Origin: Pseudomonadota bacterium
GTDB taxonomy: Bacteria; Pseudomonadota; Alphaproteobacteria; Rhizobiales; Hyphomicrobiaceae
DNA length: 5,115 nucleotides
Assembly (NCBI GenBank): GCA_023430845.1
Contig: JAEYYJ010000274.1
Span: 1 to 5,115 of the forward strand
Direction: 5' to 3'
Part shown: positions 1 to 5,115 of the stretch, one piece after another
Layout of the letters: each line of letters starts with the position of its first letter
Numbering within the stretch: position 1 is the stretch's first letter
Notes under the pieces: generated by a model
What the model was told of the DNA's origin: nothing
Databases searched by the model: none
The model's input: only the letters and a program-made list of their open reading frames with translations
Program-made: the position numbers and the translations under genes

Positions 1-350
1 GCCATGGTCGGATCGCAGGCTGTCGCGTCACCGAGACGATACGTGCCGGCAGGCAGGATAGGAGGTAGGGTGCCGAGAAGGGTTGCGGTGGAGACGCCTG
101 CGTTGGGGCCGTCTGGCGCTCCGATGCCAAGCACCACGCCCTCCAACGCGCCCGACGATCCTGGAAGCAGCACGGTCTTGCGCGCGGCACCATCGAAACC
201 GTTCGCTTCCAGCCACGCCAGTTGCGCGTCCGGCAAATGCGCCAGCGCCGTCTTCCACGCGCCTTGACCGGCGAGCCAGATAGGCACGCCCGCTACACCT
301 TCGCCCGGCGCAATCAGCACCTCGTCCGGCCGCCGGTCCGAAATCATCAT
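1..350 (-). CDS. M17 leucyl aminopeptidase family protein, N-terminal part (cut by window edge)
   Basis: This is an open frame of 116 complete codons that runs off the left edge, so only the N-terminal domain is present. Visible family features are the stretch KTVLLPGSSGALEGVVLGIG (residues 58-77) and LPAGTYRL (99-106), which match the N-terminal domain of the alphaproteobacterial leucyl aminopeptidases (family M17; normally about 450-480 residues). The two-zinc catalytic residues of M17 lie in the C-terminal domain, outside the window, so activity cannot be judged. M17 enzymes are cytosolic hexamers that remove N-terminal residues from peptides. There are two tandem ATG codons (350-348 and 347-345). 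A GGGGAAG stretch just upstream is better spaced for the second, so the start may be at 347. The gene follows arfB after 34 nt on the same strand, suggesting co-transcription. The family call is by sequence resemblance from memory. Confidence 0.77.
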   Translation of the reverse strand, partial: MMISDRRPDEVLIAPGEGVAGVPIWLAGQGAWKTALAHLPDAQLAWLEANGFDGAARKTVLLPGSSGALEGVVLGIGAPDGPNAGVSTATLLGTLPPILPAGTYRLGDATACDPTM

Positions 351-384
351 GTCTTCCCCACTCCGCAGCACCGCACGAAGGCGG

Positions 385-828
385 TCAGTCGAATGATATA
401 CGCTTCTGGCGCCCGCGTTTTGTCTCGCCGCGCTCGACTTTGGCCTTCAGGCGGCGTTCGCGCGATGCTTTGGTCGGCTTGGTCTTGATGCGCGGCTTTG
501 GCGGCGTCGCAGCCTCGCGTATCAGCTCCACAAGACGCTCGCGCGCCTCGCTGCGGTTCATGTCCTGCGTGCGGAATTTGTCGGCGCGGATGACGATAAT
601 GCCGTCCTTGGTGAGACGGCGACCGGCGAGACGCTCCAGACGGCGGCGCACCGGCGGCGCGAGACTGGGACTGCCGCGCACGTCGAAGCGCAGCTCGACG
701 GCCGTCGCGACTTTGTTGACGTTCTGCCCACCAGGGCCAGAGGCACGGATGAAGCTCTCGCTCAGCTCGGCATCCGGAATGAAAATGCGGGCATCGACGC
801 GCAAGCCCTCCTGGTGCCCCTCGCTCAT
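385..828 (-). CDS. arfB: Alternative ribosome-rescue factor ArfB (peptidyl-tRNA hydrolase, YaeJ/ICT1 family)
   Basis: A 147-residue protein with one release-factor catalytic domain and a basic tail, the usual size and layout for ArfB (about 140 residues). The GGQ catalytic motif is at residues 33-35 inside SGPGGQNVNK, where the glutamine positions water to hydrolyse the peptidyl-tRNA ester. The conserved LTKDGIIVIRADKFRTQDMN segment follows in the middle of the protein. From about residue 109 a proline/lysine/arginine-rich tail (KPTKASRERRLKAK and onward) matches the C-terminal tail that ArfB inserts into the empty mRNA channel of ribosomes stalled on non-stop messages. It lacks the codon-recognition domains of RF1/RF2, so it is not a normal termination factor. 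The start at 828 is preceded by a weak AGG 9 nt upstream and gives the canonical N-terminus. It lies 34 nt downstream of fabI and 34 nt upstream of the M17 gene, all co-directional. Confidence 0.95.
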   Translation of the reverse strand: MSEGHQEGLRVDARIFIPDAELSESFIRASGPGGQNVNKVATAVELRFDVRGSPSLAPPVRRRLERLAGRRLTKDGIIVIRADKFRTQDMNRSEARERLVELIREAATPPKPRIKTKPTKASRERRLKAKVERGETKRGRQKRISFD

Positions 829-862
829 CGCGTCTTGCCTATAAGATCAAGCGGCGGGGCGC

Positions 863-1711
863 TCAGCCCTCACCCTTCACGACCGAGATGTCGGGCGCAT
901 CTTCGTTCTTCATGCCTTGGATGTGATAGCCCGAGTCGACATGATGAATCTCACCCGTGACCGCGCGGCCGAGATCGGACAGCAGGTAGAGGGCCGAGTT
1001 ACCGACCTCCTCGATGGTCACGTTGCGCCGGAGCGCCGAGTTGTATTCGTTCCAGCGCAAGATGTAGCGGAAGTCCGCGATGCCGGATGCAGCGAGCGTC
1101 TTGATCGGTCCAGCAGAGATCGCATTGACGCGAATGCCCTGCTTGCCCAGGTCGGCGGCCAGATAACGCACACTCGCCTCGAGCGCGGCCTTGGCGACGC
1201 CCATGACATTGTAGTGCGGCATGACCTTCTCGGCGCCGTAGTAGGTCAGCGTCAGCAGGGAGCCGCCGTCGGTCATGAGCTTTTCGGCCCGTTGGGCCAG
1301 CGCCGTGAACGAATAGCAGGAGATGAGCATGGACTGGACGAAGTTGCGCTCGCTCGTGTCCACGTAGCGCCCGTCGAGTTCCGCCTTGTCCGAAAAGGCA
1401 ATGGCGTGGACGAGGAAATCCAGCTGCCCCCATTCCGCTTTGAGCGCCTCGAATACGGCGTCCACGGAGGCATAATCCGTCACGTCGCACGGCAGTACGA
1501 TCTTGGACCCGACTTCGGCGGCCAGCGGCTCGACGCGCTTCTTGAGAGCGTCGCCCTGATAGGTGAACGCCAGCTCCGCGCCCTGCGCGGCGCAAGCCTT
1601 TGATATTCCCCACGCAATCGAGCGACTGTTCGCGAGGCCCATAATGAGCCCCCGCTTACCCGCCATCAGATTTCCGGCCGACCCCGCCGCGCCGTCACCT
1701 GCCATTGCCAT
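863..1711 (-). CDS. fabI: Enoyl-[acyl-carrier-protein] reductase (NADH), FabI
   Basis: A 282-residue short-chain dehydrogenase/reductase of the FabI type, the cytosolic enzyme for the last reduction of each fatty-acid elongation cycle (trans-2-enoyl-ACP to acyl-ACP). The nucleotide-binding loop is GLANSRSIAWGISKA (residues 25-39), the FabI variant GxxxxxSxA rather than the classical SDR TGxxxGxG. The catalytic residues are Y157, Y167 and K174, in the FabI arrangement Y-x9-Y-x6-K (E. coli Y146, Y156, K163). RVNAISAGPIKTLAASGI (194-211) is the usual FabI signature. The position equivalent to E. coli G93, a triclosan contact, is alanine (A105), while M159 and F203 equivalents are conserved. The start is ambiguous: GGAAGAG at 1718-1712 directly abuts the ATG at 1711 and sits 6 nt before an in-frame ATG at 1705, which would give 280 residues. 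A third in-frame Met at residue 16 (MAGKRGLIMG) aligns with the E. coli N-terminus. It is likely the first gene of a fabI-arfB-M17 transcript. Confidence 0.97.
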   Translation of the reverse strand: MAMAGDGAAGSAGNLMAGKRGLIMGLANSRSIAWGISKACAAQGAELAFTYQGDALKKRVEPLAAEVGSKIVLPCDVTDYASVDAVFEALKAEWGQLDFLVHAIAFSDKAELDGRYVDTSERNFVQSMLISCYSFTALAQRAEKLMTDGGSLLTLTYYGAEKVMPHYNVMGVAKAALEASVRYLAADLGKQGIRVNAISAGPIKTLAASGIADFRYILRWNEYNSALRRNVTIEEVGNSALYLLSDLGRAVTGEIHHVDSGYHIQGMKNEDAPDISVVKGEG

Positions 1712-1718
1712 CTCTTCC
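1712..1718 (-). promoter_or_regulatory. Putative ribosome binding site of fabI
   Basis: The minus strand reads GGAAGAG immediately before the ATG at 1711. The spacing to the ATG at 1711 is tight, and 6 nt to the in-frame ATG at 1705. This favours 1705 as the working start without excluding 1711. Confidence 0.45.
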
Positions 1719-1998
1719 GGTACCCCCGAAAATGCCGCATCTCCATAGGCCTAGCGCGAGGCCCGGGTCGACGCGGCGGAAGTTTTGAGTGATCCTACAC
1801 AAAAGCTCGCCCGGGTCCAGTGACGCGCAGTGCGTCCGGACTACGCGCAGACCCTGCCCAATCAATTCGCGGTGAGGCCTCGCCGTTCCATCCAGACCGC
1901 TCCTCTATAGCCGCACGCTGAGCGTCACGCGCTTGTGAAGCAGCCGGCCACGCTGATAGCCGGCCCATCCCCGTATAGTCCGTCCACGACACCAAAAG

Positions 1999-2019
1999 CT
2001 GCAATTGCAGTGGGCCCAC
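1999..2019. promoter_or_regulatory. Two abutting perfect palindromes, candidate operator
   Basis: CTGCAATTGCAG (1999-2010) is a perfect 12-bp palindrome. It shares its last base with GTGGGCCCAC (2010-2019), a perfect 10-bp palindrome. They lie about 90-110 bp upstream of the Fe-S subunit start, a plausible place for a dimeric regulator to bind. No regulator gene is in the window, so the assignment as an operator is inference, and chance occurrence of one of the two in 400 nt of GC-rich DNA is not negligible. Confidence 0.3.
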
Positions 2020-2026
2020 GCGGCCC

Positions 2027-2045
2027 GCCAGACCGGGCGTCTGGC
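2027..2045. promoter_or_regulatory. Inverted repeat, 7-bp arms with 5-nt loop
   Basis: GCCAGAC (2027-2033) and GTCTGGC (2039-2045) are perfect complements around CGGGC. The repeat ends 63 nt before the Fe-S subunit start codon. It could be a regulator site or, if transcribed, a small hairpin in the 5' leader. There is no following T-tract, so it is not a typical terminator. Confidence 0.3.
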
Positions 2046-2096
2046 TCAACGAGAGTGTCGCTTGGTGTCTATTTCCGTAAGGCATTTGCGTCAAAT

Positions 2097-2100
2097 GAGG
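2097..2100 (+). promoter_or_regulatory. Ribosome binding site that fixes the Fe-S subunit start
   Basis: GAGG at 2097-2100 is followed by 8 nt and then the ATG at 2109. The frame is open further upstream to an ATG at 1935, but that extension lacks a good ribosome site and any similarity to the family, whereas the protein from 2109 begins exactly at the usual ferredoxin-fold N-terminus. Confidence 0.7.
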
Positions 2101-2108
2101 AAAAGCCC

Positions 2109-2561
2109 ATGGCAAATTTGCGTATCAATGGACAGGAGCGCGCCTTCGACGGCGATCCGTCAATGCCGCTCCTCTGGTATCTGCGCGATGAGCTGAGACT
2201 GACCGGCACCAAGTTCGGTTGCGGGGCAGCCCTTTGCGGTGCGTGCACGGTCCACATCGACGGGGAAGCAGCGCGCGCGTGCGTCACGCCAATGGAGTCG
2301 ATCAGCGGCAAGAGCGTCGTCACGATCGAAGGCCTGCACCCCAAAGGCGAGCATCCGCTTCAGATCGCGTGGCGCGACCTCGGTGTTCCGCAATGCGGCT
2401 ACTGTCAAACTGGACAGATCATGCAGGCCGCATCCCTGCTGGCCAAGAAGCCGGCGCCCACGGACGCCGAAATCACGCAGTCCATGGCGGGCAATCTCTG
2501 TCGATGCGGCTGTTATCAGCGCATCCATGCGGCCGTACGCGCCGCAGCCAAGGGGGTGTGA
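2109..2561 (+). CDS. 2x[2Fe-2S] small subunit of a molybdenum hydroxylase (xanthine oxidase family, IorA-like)
   Basis: A 150-residue electron-transfer subunit, the normal length for this family. The N-terminal plant-type ferredoxin domain (about residues 1-75) carries C38, C43, C46 and C58 (C-x4-C-x2-C-x11-C) within FGCGAALCGACTVHIDG. The C-terminal four-helix domain carries C96, C99, C131 and C133, in QCGYCQTGQ and NLCRCGCYQRI. Together they hold the two [2Fe-2S] clusters that pass electrons from the molybdenum centre. The protein has no signal peptide of its own. It should travel or act with the large subunit, whose gene starts one nucleotide after this stop. The closest known arrangement is the small/large pair of isoquinoline 1-oxidoreductase (IorAB) and related nicotinate and aldehyde oxidoreductases. 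Resemblance does not settle the substrate, so no gene symbol is given. Confidence 0.93.
   Translation: MANLRINGQERAFDGDPSMPLLWYLRDELRLTGTKFGCGAALCGACTVHIDGEAARACVTPMESISGKSVVTIEGLHPKGEHPLQIAWRDLGVPQCGYCQTGQIMQAASLLAKKPAPTDAEITQSMAGNLCRCGCYQRIHAAVRAAAKGV
2551..2556 (+). promoter_or_regulatory. Ribosome binding site of the large subunit, inside the small-subunit gene
   Basis: AGGGGG lies within the last codons of the small-subunit gene, 6 nt before the large-subunit ATG at 2563. With a 1-nt gap between stop and start, it supports translational coupling of the two subunits and fixes the large-subunit start. Confidence 0.7.
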
Positions 2562-2562
2562 T

Positions 2563-4872
2563 ATGACAGAGCTCAACACACACTCCAAACTGGTCCTCAC
2601 GAATGTCAGCCGGCGCGGCCTGCTGAAAGGCGTCGCTGCGACCGGTGGGCTGGTACTCGCCGCGCAACTTCCGGCCGTCCGAGGCGCGCTCGCCTCCTAC
2701 CCGACGGGCGCGGACGCGATGCCGAACGGCGTGGTCAGCAACCCCAAGGTGTTCATCTCCATCGGCAGCGACGGGACGGTGAGCATCATCGCCGCCCGCG
2801 CGGAGATGGGAAACGGTGCGGCGCGCACGGCACTCCCGATGATCGTCGCCGATGAGCTCGAAGCGGACTGGGCGCGCGTACGCGTCGTGCAGTCTCCGGG
2901 TGATGAAAAAACCTACGGCAACCAGGATACGGACGGCTCACGCAGCGTACGCCACTGGATCCAGCCCATGCGTCAGTGCGGCGCCGCAGCGCGACAGATG
3001 TTGGAGACAGCGGCGGCCAAGACATGGGGCGTCGACGTCAGTGAGGTGCAAGCCGAGTTGCATGAGGTCATGCACAAGCCCTCGGGCCGCAAACTCGGAT
3101 ACGGCGCACTCGCGGGCGCTGCCGCCGGCTTGCCGGTACCGGCTGCCGACAAAGTGAAGCTCAAGGACGCAAGCGCCTTCCGCTACATCGGTAAGGGCAC
3201 GGTGCGCATTGCCGATATCAACGACATCACCTCGGGCAAGGCGCTCTATGGCCAGGATGTGGTGCTGCCGGGGATGAAGTTCGCCGTCATTGCACGGCCT
3301 CCCGTGCTCGGGGGCAAAGTCGCCACGCTCGACGCAAGCGCTGCGTTGAAGATCGCGGGCGTCGAGAAGGTCGTGACGCTCCCACCAACGCCGGCGCCCT
3401 ACAAGTTCGGTCCGCTCGGCGGCGTTGCTGTCATTGCCCGGAACACATGGGCCGCCATGCAAGGCCGCGACGCCTTGAAGATCACTTGGGACGATGGATC
3501 GAACAAATCCCATGACTCAAAGACCTACCGGGCCGAGCTGGAGGCGGCCGTCAAGAAGCCTGGCAAGGTCGAGCGCAACGACGGTGATGTCGACAAGGCG
3601 CTCGCCTCGGCGGCGCGCATCATCACTGGCGAGTACTACGCCCCGCATCTTGCCCACGCCACCATGGAGCCACCGGCTGCGGCGGCGCGCATGAACTACG
3701 GCAAGTGGGAGCTGTGGGCGCCCGTACAAAGTCCCGGTCAGGCACGCGACGACGTGGCTGCCGCCCTCGGTGTTGCGCCGGCAGAAGTCGTCATGCACAC
3801 GACGCTTCTCGGCGGCGGCTTTGGTCGCAAGTCGAAGTGCGACTTCGCCATCGAGGCCGCACTCCTCTCGCGGGAGATCGAAGGTGTCCCCGTCAAGGTC
3901 GTGTGGACCCGCGAGGACGATCTCCGCCACGGCTTCTATCACACCGTGACGGCGGAGCGTTTGGAGGCGGGTCTTGATTCCAGCAACAAGGTGATCGCCT
4001 GGCGTCATCGCAGTGCTTCACCGACGTTCCTGTCGACGTTCATCCCCGATCCCAAGCATCCCTCGGCGATCGAGCTCGGCCTCGGCATGGTGGACACGCC
4101 CTTCAATGTACCCAATATCAGACTGGAGAGCGGCGGCGCGCAGTCCCACGTGCGCATCGGCTGGTTCCGGTCGGTCAACAATGTCGTGCACGCGTGGTCC
4201 ACACAGTCCTTCATTGCGGAGCTGGCGCACCAGCTCGGCAAAGATCCGAAGGACTACCTCCTCGAACTGATCGGCCCTGCCCGGATCGTCGACCCGGGCA
4301 AGCAGGTGACCACACCCTGGTGGAACTACGGCGAGCCGCCGGAGACTTTCCCGGTCGATACCGGACGCTTGCGGAAGGTGGTCGAACTGGCGGCGGAAAA
4401 AGGGGAGTGGGGCAAGAAGCTCCCCAAGGGCCAGGGGCTCGGCATTGCCGCGCACCGCAGCTTCGTCAGCTTCGTCGCAACGGTCGTGCATGTGGTTGTC
4501 GACGAGAAAGGCCAGATAACGATCCCGCGCGTCGACACGGCGATCGACTGCGGCTACTGCGTGCATCCCGAGCGCGTGGCTTCGCAAGTGGAAGGGGCGG
4601 CGGTCATGGGACTGACGCTCGCGAAGTACGGCGCGATTACGCTCAAGGATGGCGCTGTCGAGCAGTCGAACTTCCATGACTTCCCGCTCGTGCGCATCGA
4701 CGAGTCGCCACTCGATACGCGCGTGCACATCGTACAGCACGGCATCGACGTGCCACCGAGCGGTGTGGGCGAGCCCGGCGTGCCGCCGTTCGCGCCTGCG
4801 CTCTGCAATGCCATCTTCGCTGCAACCGGAAAACGCATCCGGGAGCTGCCGATCGGCAATCAGCTCGCCTAG
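2563..4872 (+). CDS. Molybdopterin-binding large subunit of a molybdenum hydroxylase (xanthine oxidase family, IorB-like), Tat-exported
   Basis: A 769-residue catalytic subunit, within the usual size for IorB-like proteins. The N-terminus has a twin-arginine motif, SRRGLLKG (RR at 17-18), then a hydrophobic stretch, with possible cleavage after ALA (42-44), so the enzyme is expected in the periplasm. Family segments in order are [19 protein letters not shown] (81-99), [12 protein letters not shown] (119-130), [11 protein letters not shown] (360-370), [11 protein letters not shown] (387-397), [10 protein letters not shown] (415-424), GWFRSVNN (533-540), VEGAAVMGL (676-684), [11 protein letters not shown] (701-711) and the catalytic-base motif GVGEP with Glu737. 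It binds Mo-pterin cofactor and would hydroxylate a carbon of an aldehyde or N-heterocycle with oxygen from water. All key motifs are intact and the gene ends in a normal ELPI tail. A longer open frame reaches upstream to 2239, but that part only overlaps the small subunit out of frame; the start at 2563 has a good ribosome site. The substrate is unknown. Confidence 0.93.
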   Translation: MTELNTHSKLVLTNVSRRGLLKGVAATGGLVLAAQLPAVRGALASYPTGADAMPNGVVSNPKVFISIGSDGTVSIIAARAEMGNGAARTALPMIVADELEADWARVRVVQSPGDEKTYGNQDTDGSRSVRHWIQPMRQCGAAARQMLETAAAKTWGVDVSEVQAELHEVMHKPSGRKLGYGALAGAAAGLPVPAADKVKLKDASAFRYIGKGTVRIADINDITSGKALYGQDVVLPGMKFAVIARPPVLGGKVATLDASAALKIAGVEKVVTLPPTPAPYKFGPLGGVAVIARNTWAAMQGRDALKITWDDGSNKSHDSKTYRAELEAAVKKPGKVERNDGDVDKALASAARIITGEYYAPHLAHATMEPPAAAARMNYGKWELWAPVQSPGQARDDVAAALGVAPAEVVMHTTLLGGGFGRKSKCDFAIEAALLSREIEGVPVKVVWTREDDLRHGFYHTVTAERLEAGLDSSNKVIAWRHRSASPTFLSTFIPDPKHPSAIELGLGMVDTPFNVPNIRLESGGAQSHVRIGWFRSVNNVVHAWSTQSFIAELAHQLGKDPKDYLLELIGPARIVDPGKQVTTPWWNYGEPPETFPVDTGRLRKVVELAAEKGEWGKKLPKGQGLGIAAHRSFVSFVATVVHVVVDEKGQITIPRVDTAIDCGYCVHPERVASQVEGAAVMGLTLAKYGAITLKDGAVEQSNFHDFPLVRIDESPLDTRVHIVQHGIDVPPSGVGEPGVPPFAPALCNAIFAATGKRIRELPIGNQLA

Positions 4873-4884
4873 AGCAACCACGTC

Positions 4885-4910
4885 CGAAGGCGGGGCTCGC
4901 CTCGCCTTCG
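4885..4910. terminator. GC-rich hairpin between convergent genes, candidate bidirectional terminator
   Basis: CGAAGGCG (4885-4892) and CGCCTTCG (4903-4910) are perfect complements. The stem continues inward with one G-T wobble and two G-C pairs around a CTCG loop (4896-4899), giving about 11 base pairs. It begins 12 nt after the large-subunit stop and ends 12 nt before the stop of the convergent gene. There is no clear T-tract on either side, so Rho-independent termination is plausible but not certain. Confidence 0.6.
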
Positions 4911-4922
4911 TTCACGGCCCCA

Positions 4923-5115
4923 CTAGACGTCCGCGATTTTCTCCCACCAGATTTCGCGTTGCTCCGAAGTTCCGTCCGGCATCACGCGCGCCGGTGGGCG
5001 CATCACGAGATACTTCCCTTCGAAGTGAATGTCGCGCACCTGATCCGCGCTCAAGCGACTTGGGTCTGAGTTGGCGAACACCTTCGTCACGAGGCGGTGG
5101 CCGTCAAATGAGTAC
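4923..5115 (-). CDS. Lipocalin-like domain protein, C-terminal end only (cut by window edge)
   Basis: The minus strand is open from the right edge to a TAG at 4925-4923, giving the last 63 residues of a protein. The visible sequence begins YSFDGHRLVTKVFANSDPS and ends EIWWEKIADV. The alternation of short strands, the segment with DQVRDIHFEGKYLVMRPP, and a final W-x-K/R-like strand resemble the end of the lipocalin-like domain family (Lipocalin_5 type, ~140 residues), in which the same order occurs: V-x-H/K strand, a D/NQ-R segment, a gDrL-l-tPP strand and a closing WxR strand. The fragment is too short to be sure of the family, and that domain has no single known function. It converges on the molybdenum hydroxylase genes with about 50 nt between the stops, so it belongs to a separate transcription unit. 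Confidence 0.6.
   Translation of the reverse strand, partial: YSFDGHRLVTKVFANSDPSRLSADQVRDIHFEGKYLVMRPPARVMPDGTSEQREIWWEKIADV

Larger units (their letters stand above)
1712..2108. other. Divergent intergenic region between fabI and the molybdenum hydroxylase pair
   Basis: About 400 nt separate the divergently oriented fabI and the Fe-S subunit gene. I see no protein-coding frame here with recognisable similarity or a good ribosome site, and no tRNA-like or riboswitch-like structure. The region must hold the promoters of both transcription units, but no clean -35/-10 pair can be read. The best match for fabI on the minus strand is TCGACC, 17 nt, then CTATGG (roughly 1771 to 1743), which is weak. 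TATAG-like hexamers at 1905-1910 and 1973-1978 lack a partner at the proper distance. The right part contains the dyad symmetries listed separately. Small direct repeats are ACGCGCAG (1823-1830 and 1843-1850, 20 bp apart) and AGCCGGCC (1942-1949 and 1958-1965, 16 bp apart). Confidence 0.7.

Noticed and set aside
917..1603. Plus-strand open frame of about 228 codons antisense to fabI
   Set aside because: It is the antisense shadow of a fully conserved fabI, with no recognisable domain.
1743..1771. Possible minus-strand promoter for fabI (TCGACC, 17 nt, CTATGG)
   Set aside because: Only the -35-like hexamer is a fair match; the -10-like hexamer is poor, so it is mentioned but not called as a feature.
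1942..1965. AGCCGGCC repeated 16 bp apart as a possible operator
   Set aside because: The motif is short, GC-rich and contains common hexamers, so chance explains it well enough.
1935..2108. Upstream in-frame extension of the Fe-S subunit (58 extra residues)
   Set aside because: It lacks similarity to the family and crosses the palindrome cluster. The start at 2109 has GAGG at 8 nt spacing and gives the canonical N-terminus.
1795..2115. Minus-strand open frame of about 106 codons in the intergenic region
   Set aside because: Its composition is unlike a real protein, it has no recognisable domain, and it overlaps the ribosome site and start of the small-subunit gene.
2239..2562. Open extension of the large-subunit frame upstream of 2563, across the small-subunit gene
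   Set aside because: It overlaps the well-supported Fe-S subunit out of frame, has no family similarity, and the ATG at 2563 has a good ribosome site and is followed by a Tat signal. The open frame reflects high GC content.
4018..4881. Minus-strand open frame of about 287 codons antisense to the large subunit
   Set aside because: It lies opposite a clearly conserved catalytic gene and is rich in Arg, Ala and His, as antisense shadows in GC-rich DNA usually are.

Overview
The window is GC-rich and gene-dense, and looks like an ordinary stretch of chromosome from an alphaproteobacterium, probably of the Hyphomicrobiales (Rhizobiales). This rests on the FabI sequence (rhizobial-type HAIAFSDK segment and the surrounding residues), the M17 aminopeptidase N-terminus of the alphaproteobacterial kind, and the overall base composition. 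It is an inference from family resemblance, since there is no rRNA or other marker here.

Layout. On the minus strand, reading leftward from about 1711, there is a tight three-gene run: fabI (NADH-dependent enoyl-ACP reductase), arfB (stalled-ribosome rescue hydrolase with a GGQ motif) and the N-terminal third or so of an M17 leucyl-aminopeptidase-like protein cut by the left edge. The two gaps are both 34 nt with no obvious terminator, so they are likely one transcript. From 1712 to 2108 lies a divergent intergenic region of nearly 400 nt that holds no convincing gene. Its right part carries a cluster of dyad-symmetric sequences (1999-2045) just upstream of the plus-strand pair.

On the plus strand, 2109-4872 encodes a two-gene molybdenum hydroxylase of the isoquinoline/nicotinate/aldehyde oxidoreductase type. 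It comprises a 150-residue 2x[2Fe-2S] small subunit and, one nucleotide after its stop, a 769-residue molybdopterin-binding large subunit with a twin-arginine signal. The two should form one periplasmic enzyme passing electrons from the Mo centre through the two Fe-S clusters to an outside acceptor. No FAD subunit, cytochrome c subunit or XdhC-type chaperone gene is present in the window. The substrate cannot be read from the sequence.

A strong GC-rich hairpin (4885-4910) separates this pair from a convergent minus-strand gene at the right edge, of which only the last 63 codons are visible; these resemble the end of a lipocalin-like domain.

I found no CRISPR array, insertion sequence, tRNA/rRNA or phage gene, and nothing that amounts to a new system. 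The most worthwhile items to follow are the palindrome cluster in front of the molybdenum hydroxylase, the electron acceptor and export of that enzyme, and the alanine at the triclosan-contact position of FabI.
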